DNA of 64,000 nt from Hyphococcus luteus (GTDB lineage Bacteria > Pseudomonadota > Alphaproteobacteria > Caulobacterales > Parvularculaceae): NCBI RefSeq assembly GCF_002943565.1, contig NZ_PJCH01000015.1, positions 124,001 through 188,000 of the forward strand. Reading direction: 5' to 3'. How positions within the stretch are numbered: the first letter of the stretch is position 1; the number at the start of each line of letters is the position of its first letter. A model generated the notes under the pieces. It ran no database searches. It was not told the DNA's origin and saw only the letters and a program-made list of their open reading frames with translations. A program made the translations under genes and the position numbers. This document shows, one piece after another, positions 62,391 through 64,000 of the stretch.

Positions 62391-63953
62391 ATGAGCTTAC
62401 GCCGCCTTCTTGTCTCCGCCGCCGCCAGCCTCGCTTTCGCAGGCGCCGCCGCAGCAGCGGACATCACGCCGGAACAGATCGACGCCTACACCAAAGAAGC
62501 CATTGACGCCTTCAAAAACACCGGCCTCGCGATCACGGTGGTAACGAGCGACTCCGTCATCTTTCAGGAAACTTACGGCGTGCGCGACGTGCGCAAGCCC
62601 GAAGAGAAAGTCAACGAAGACACGCTCTTTCCCTTCGCCTCCATCGGCAAGGCGTTCACCACCGCAGCGCTCGCCATGGCCGTCGATGAAGGAAAACTCG
62701 ACTGGGATGATCCGGTCCGCAAATACATTCCCGAATTCGAGATGTCCGATCCTTACATCACGGCGGAGTTTTCCGTTCGCGATCTTGTCACGCACCGGTC
62801 CGGCCTGCCGCTCGGCGCCGGCGATTTGCTCGTCTTCCCCGACGCCAATCCGGATGTTTCGGATATTCTCGCCGCCCTCAAGAACATCCCCCCGGCGACA
62901 AGCTTCCGGTCGGAATTCGCCTATGACAACCTCTTGTATGTCATCGCCGGCGAAGTTCTCTCCCGCATAGAAGGCAAGCCCTGGCATGAAGTCATCGAGA
63001 CGCGCATCTTCAAACCGCTGAAGATGAAGTCCTGCAAAGCGCTTCCCTCCGAAAGCGCAGCGGCGAAGAACACCATCACCCAGCATTTAAGAGAACCGGG
63101 GAGCTGGGAAGGCGAGCCCATCGACCCGCGTTACATCATGGGCGACAGCACCGCGCCGGCGGGCGGCATCAGCTGCTCCATCAAGGACCTCGCGAAATGG
63201 GCGCAGTTCTGGCTCAACGATGCAACGACGCCCTCAGGCAAGAAACTCATCTCCGAAGCGCAGGTGAAAGAACTATGGACCGGCGTGACGCCCACCGGCG
63301 TCAGCCCCATGCTGGCCGAACTCGGAGACACGCATTTTTCCATTTACGGCCTCGGCTGGAGCCTGCGCGATTTCCACGGCAAGCTGCTTGTCAGCCATAG
63401 CGGCGGACTGTTGGGCGCCGTTTCCTATTTCGGCATTCTTCCCGAAGAAGACATTGCGGTCTTCCTGACCAGCAACGATTTCGCCATCGCCACAAGTTTT
63501 CTGGCGCTTCAGATTCTCGACGACGCTGCCGGCGCGGATTCGGACTGGCTCGGCAGCGGCATCGAATTTTACAACGCCTATCAGGCGTCCGCCGCAAAGG
63601 ACCAGGGAAAGGGCGAAGATGCGCCGGAGGATGTCGCGATCGATCCCGTGCGCCCTCTCGCCGATTATGTGGGGACTTATGTCGATCCCTGGTACGGCCC
63701 CGTCTCCATCGAAATCCGCGACGGCGCCCTCTTCATCGACATGAGCCGCTCGGAAGCGCTCGACGCGCCGCTCATTCCCGTAGAGCCCGATAAATTCGTC
63801 GCCCGCTGGCCCGACCGCAAGCTGAACGCCGATGCTTATGTCATGTTCTCCGCGGAGGACGGCGAGGTCACGGGCATGACCATGAAGGCCGTCTCCGAAA
63901 CGACGGATTTCTCCTTCGACTTTCACGACCTGAATTTCACGCGCGAAGACTAA
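62391..63953 (+). CDS. Periplasmic serine hydrolase (beta-lactamase fold)
   Basis: 520 residues with a signal peptide cut near AAAAD (23). SIGK (Ser84, Lys87), YDN and HSGG form the class C-type active site; a DUF3471-like C-terminal domain follows (about 415-520). Related to D-aminopeptidases and peptide esterases. Thirty-four bases after the dipeptidase, so both should be made together; probably D-aminopeptidase- or endopeptidase-like on peptides with D-residues. Only distantly similar to the hydrolase at 51332. Confidence 0.87.
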   Translation: MSLRRLLVSAAASLAFAGAAAAADITPEQIDAYTKEAIDAFKNTGLAITVVTSDSVIFQETYGVRDVRKPEEKVNEDTLFPFASIGKAFTTAALAMAVDEGKLDWDDPVRKYIPEFEMSDPYITAEFSVRDLVTHRSGLPLGAGDLLVFPDANPDVSDILAALKNIPPATSFRSEFAYDNLLYVIAGEVLSRIEGKPWHEVIETRIFKPLKMKSCKALPSESAAAKNTITQHLREPGSWEGEPIDPRYIMGDSTAPAGGISCSIKDLAKWAQFWLNDATTPSGKKLISEAQVKELWTGVTPTGVSPMLAELGDTHFSIYGLGWSLRDFHGKLLVSHSGGLLGAVSYFGILPEEDIAVFLTSNDFAIATSFLALQILDDAAGADSDWLGSGIEFYNAYQASAAKDQGKGEDAPEDVAIDPVRPLADYVGTYVDPWYGPVSIEIRDGALFIDMSRSEALDAPLIPVEPDKFVARWPDRKLNADAYVMFSAEDGEVTGMTMKAVSETTDFSFDFHDLNFTRED

Positions 63954-64000
63954 ATCTCCCCCGCCCCTTTCGGGGGCAGGCCCGCCGGGTTCCGGCCCGG

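Overview
The window comes from a GC-rich alphaproteobacterium, judged from the fused TrpE(G) with a Trp-codon leader, the ScfR-type regulator beside isocitrate lyase, the TakP-like TRAP system, several PilZ proteins and the REP-like palindromes. The exact family is not determinable here; a marine Parvularculales/Hyphomonadales-type organism would fit. No rRNA, CRISPR array or phage structural genes are visible.

Region 1 (1-12.8 kb) is a mobilizable island. It has a mobC-relaxase operon with a hairpin-rich upstream region (oriT candidate), a VirD4/TraG-like coupling ATPase, several unrecognised and partly AT-rich cargo genes, a serine resolvase, and a tyrosine integrase beside a tRNA-Leu(UAA) gene. 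No mating-pore genes are present, so it looks mobilizable rather than self-conjugative. The tRNA-Leu gene is interrupted between anticodon bases 34 and 35 by a 261-nt group I intron. A second, diverged 5' half of a tRNA-Leu lies on the far side of the integrase, followed by an intact tRNA-Gly(UCC), which marks the right edge of the island. The left edge is outside the window.

Region 2 (13-34 kb) is core metabolism. It holds a fatty-acid module (FadL porin, long-chain-type acyl-CoA dehydrogenase), a beta-hydroxyacid dehydrogenase with a flavin reductase, an SLC13 transporter, Bpt aminoacyltransferase, a TRAP transporter (DctP/Q/M) preceded by a truncated copy of its own signal-peptide region, a ferredoxin reductase, and the glyoxylate shunt: glcB, an ScfR-type regulator and aceA, with a GTAAAGT palindrome between the last two.

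Region 3 (34-51 kb) holds a GST, trpE(G) with a recognisable trpL leader peptide, and a molybdenum hydroxylase cluster (XdhC, a MobA-like nucleotidyltransferase, IorA/IorB-like subunits, a diheme cytochrome c). It continues with a signalling cluster (response regulator, two paralogous tandem-PilZ proteins around a large hybrid histidine kinase) and the branched-chain 2-oxoacid dehydrogenase E1 subunits.

Region 4 (51-64 kb) reads as one functional locus for taking up and breaking down peptides that contain D-amino acids, most likely D-Glu from peptidoglycan. It has a TonB receptor, two serine beta-lactamase-fold hydrolases, an exported M19 dipeptidase, two candidate inner-membrane carriers (YkvI, DUF819), the DgcN/DgcA pair (D-Glu N-acetyltransferase and N-acetyl-D-Glu racemase type) and a divergently placed GntR regulator. 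Short composite palindromes are scattered between core genes but none was noticed in the island.
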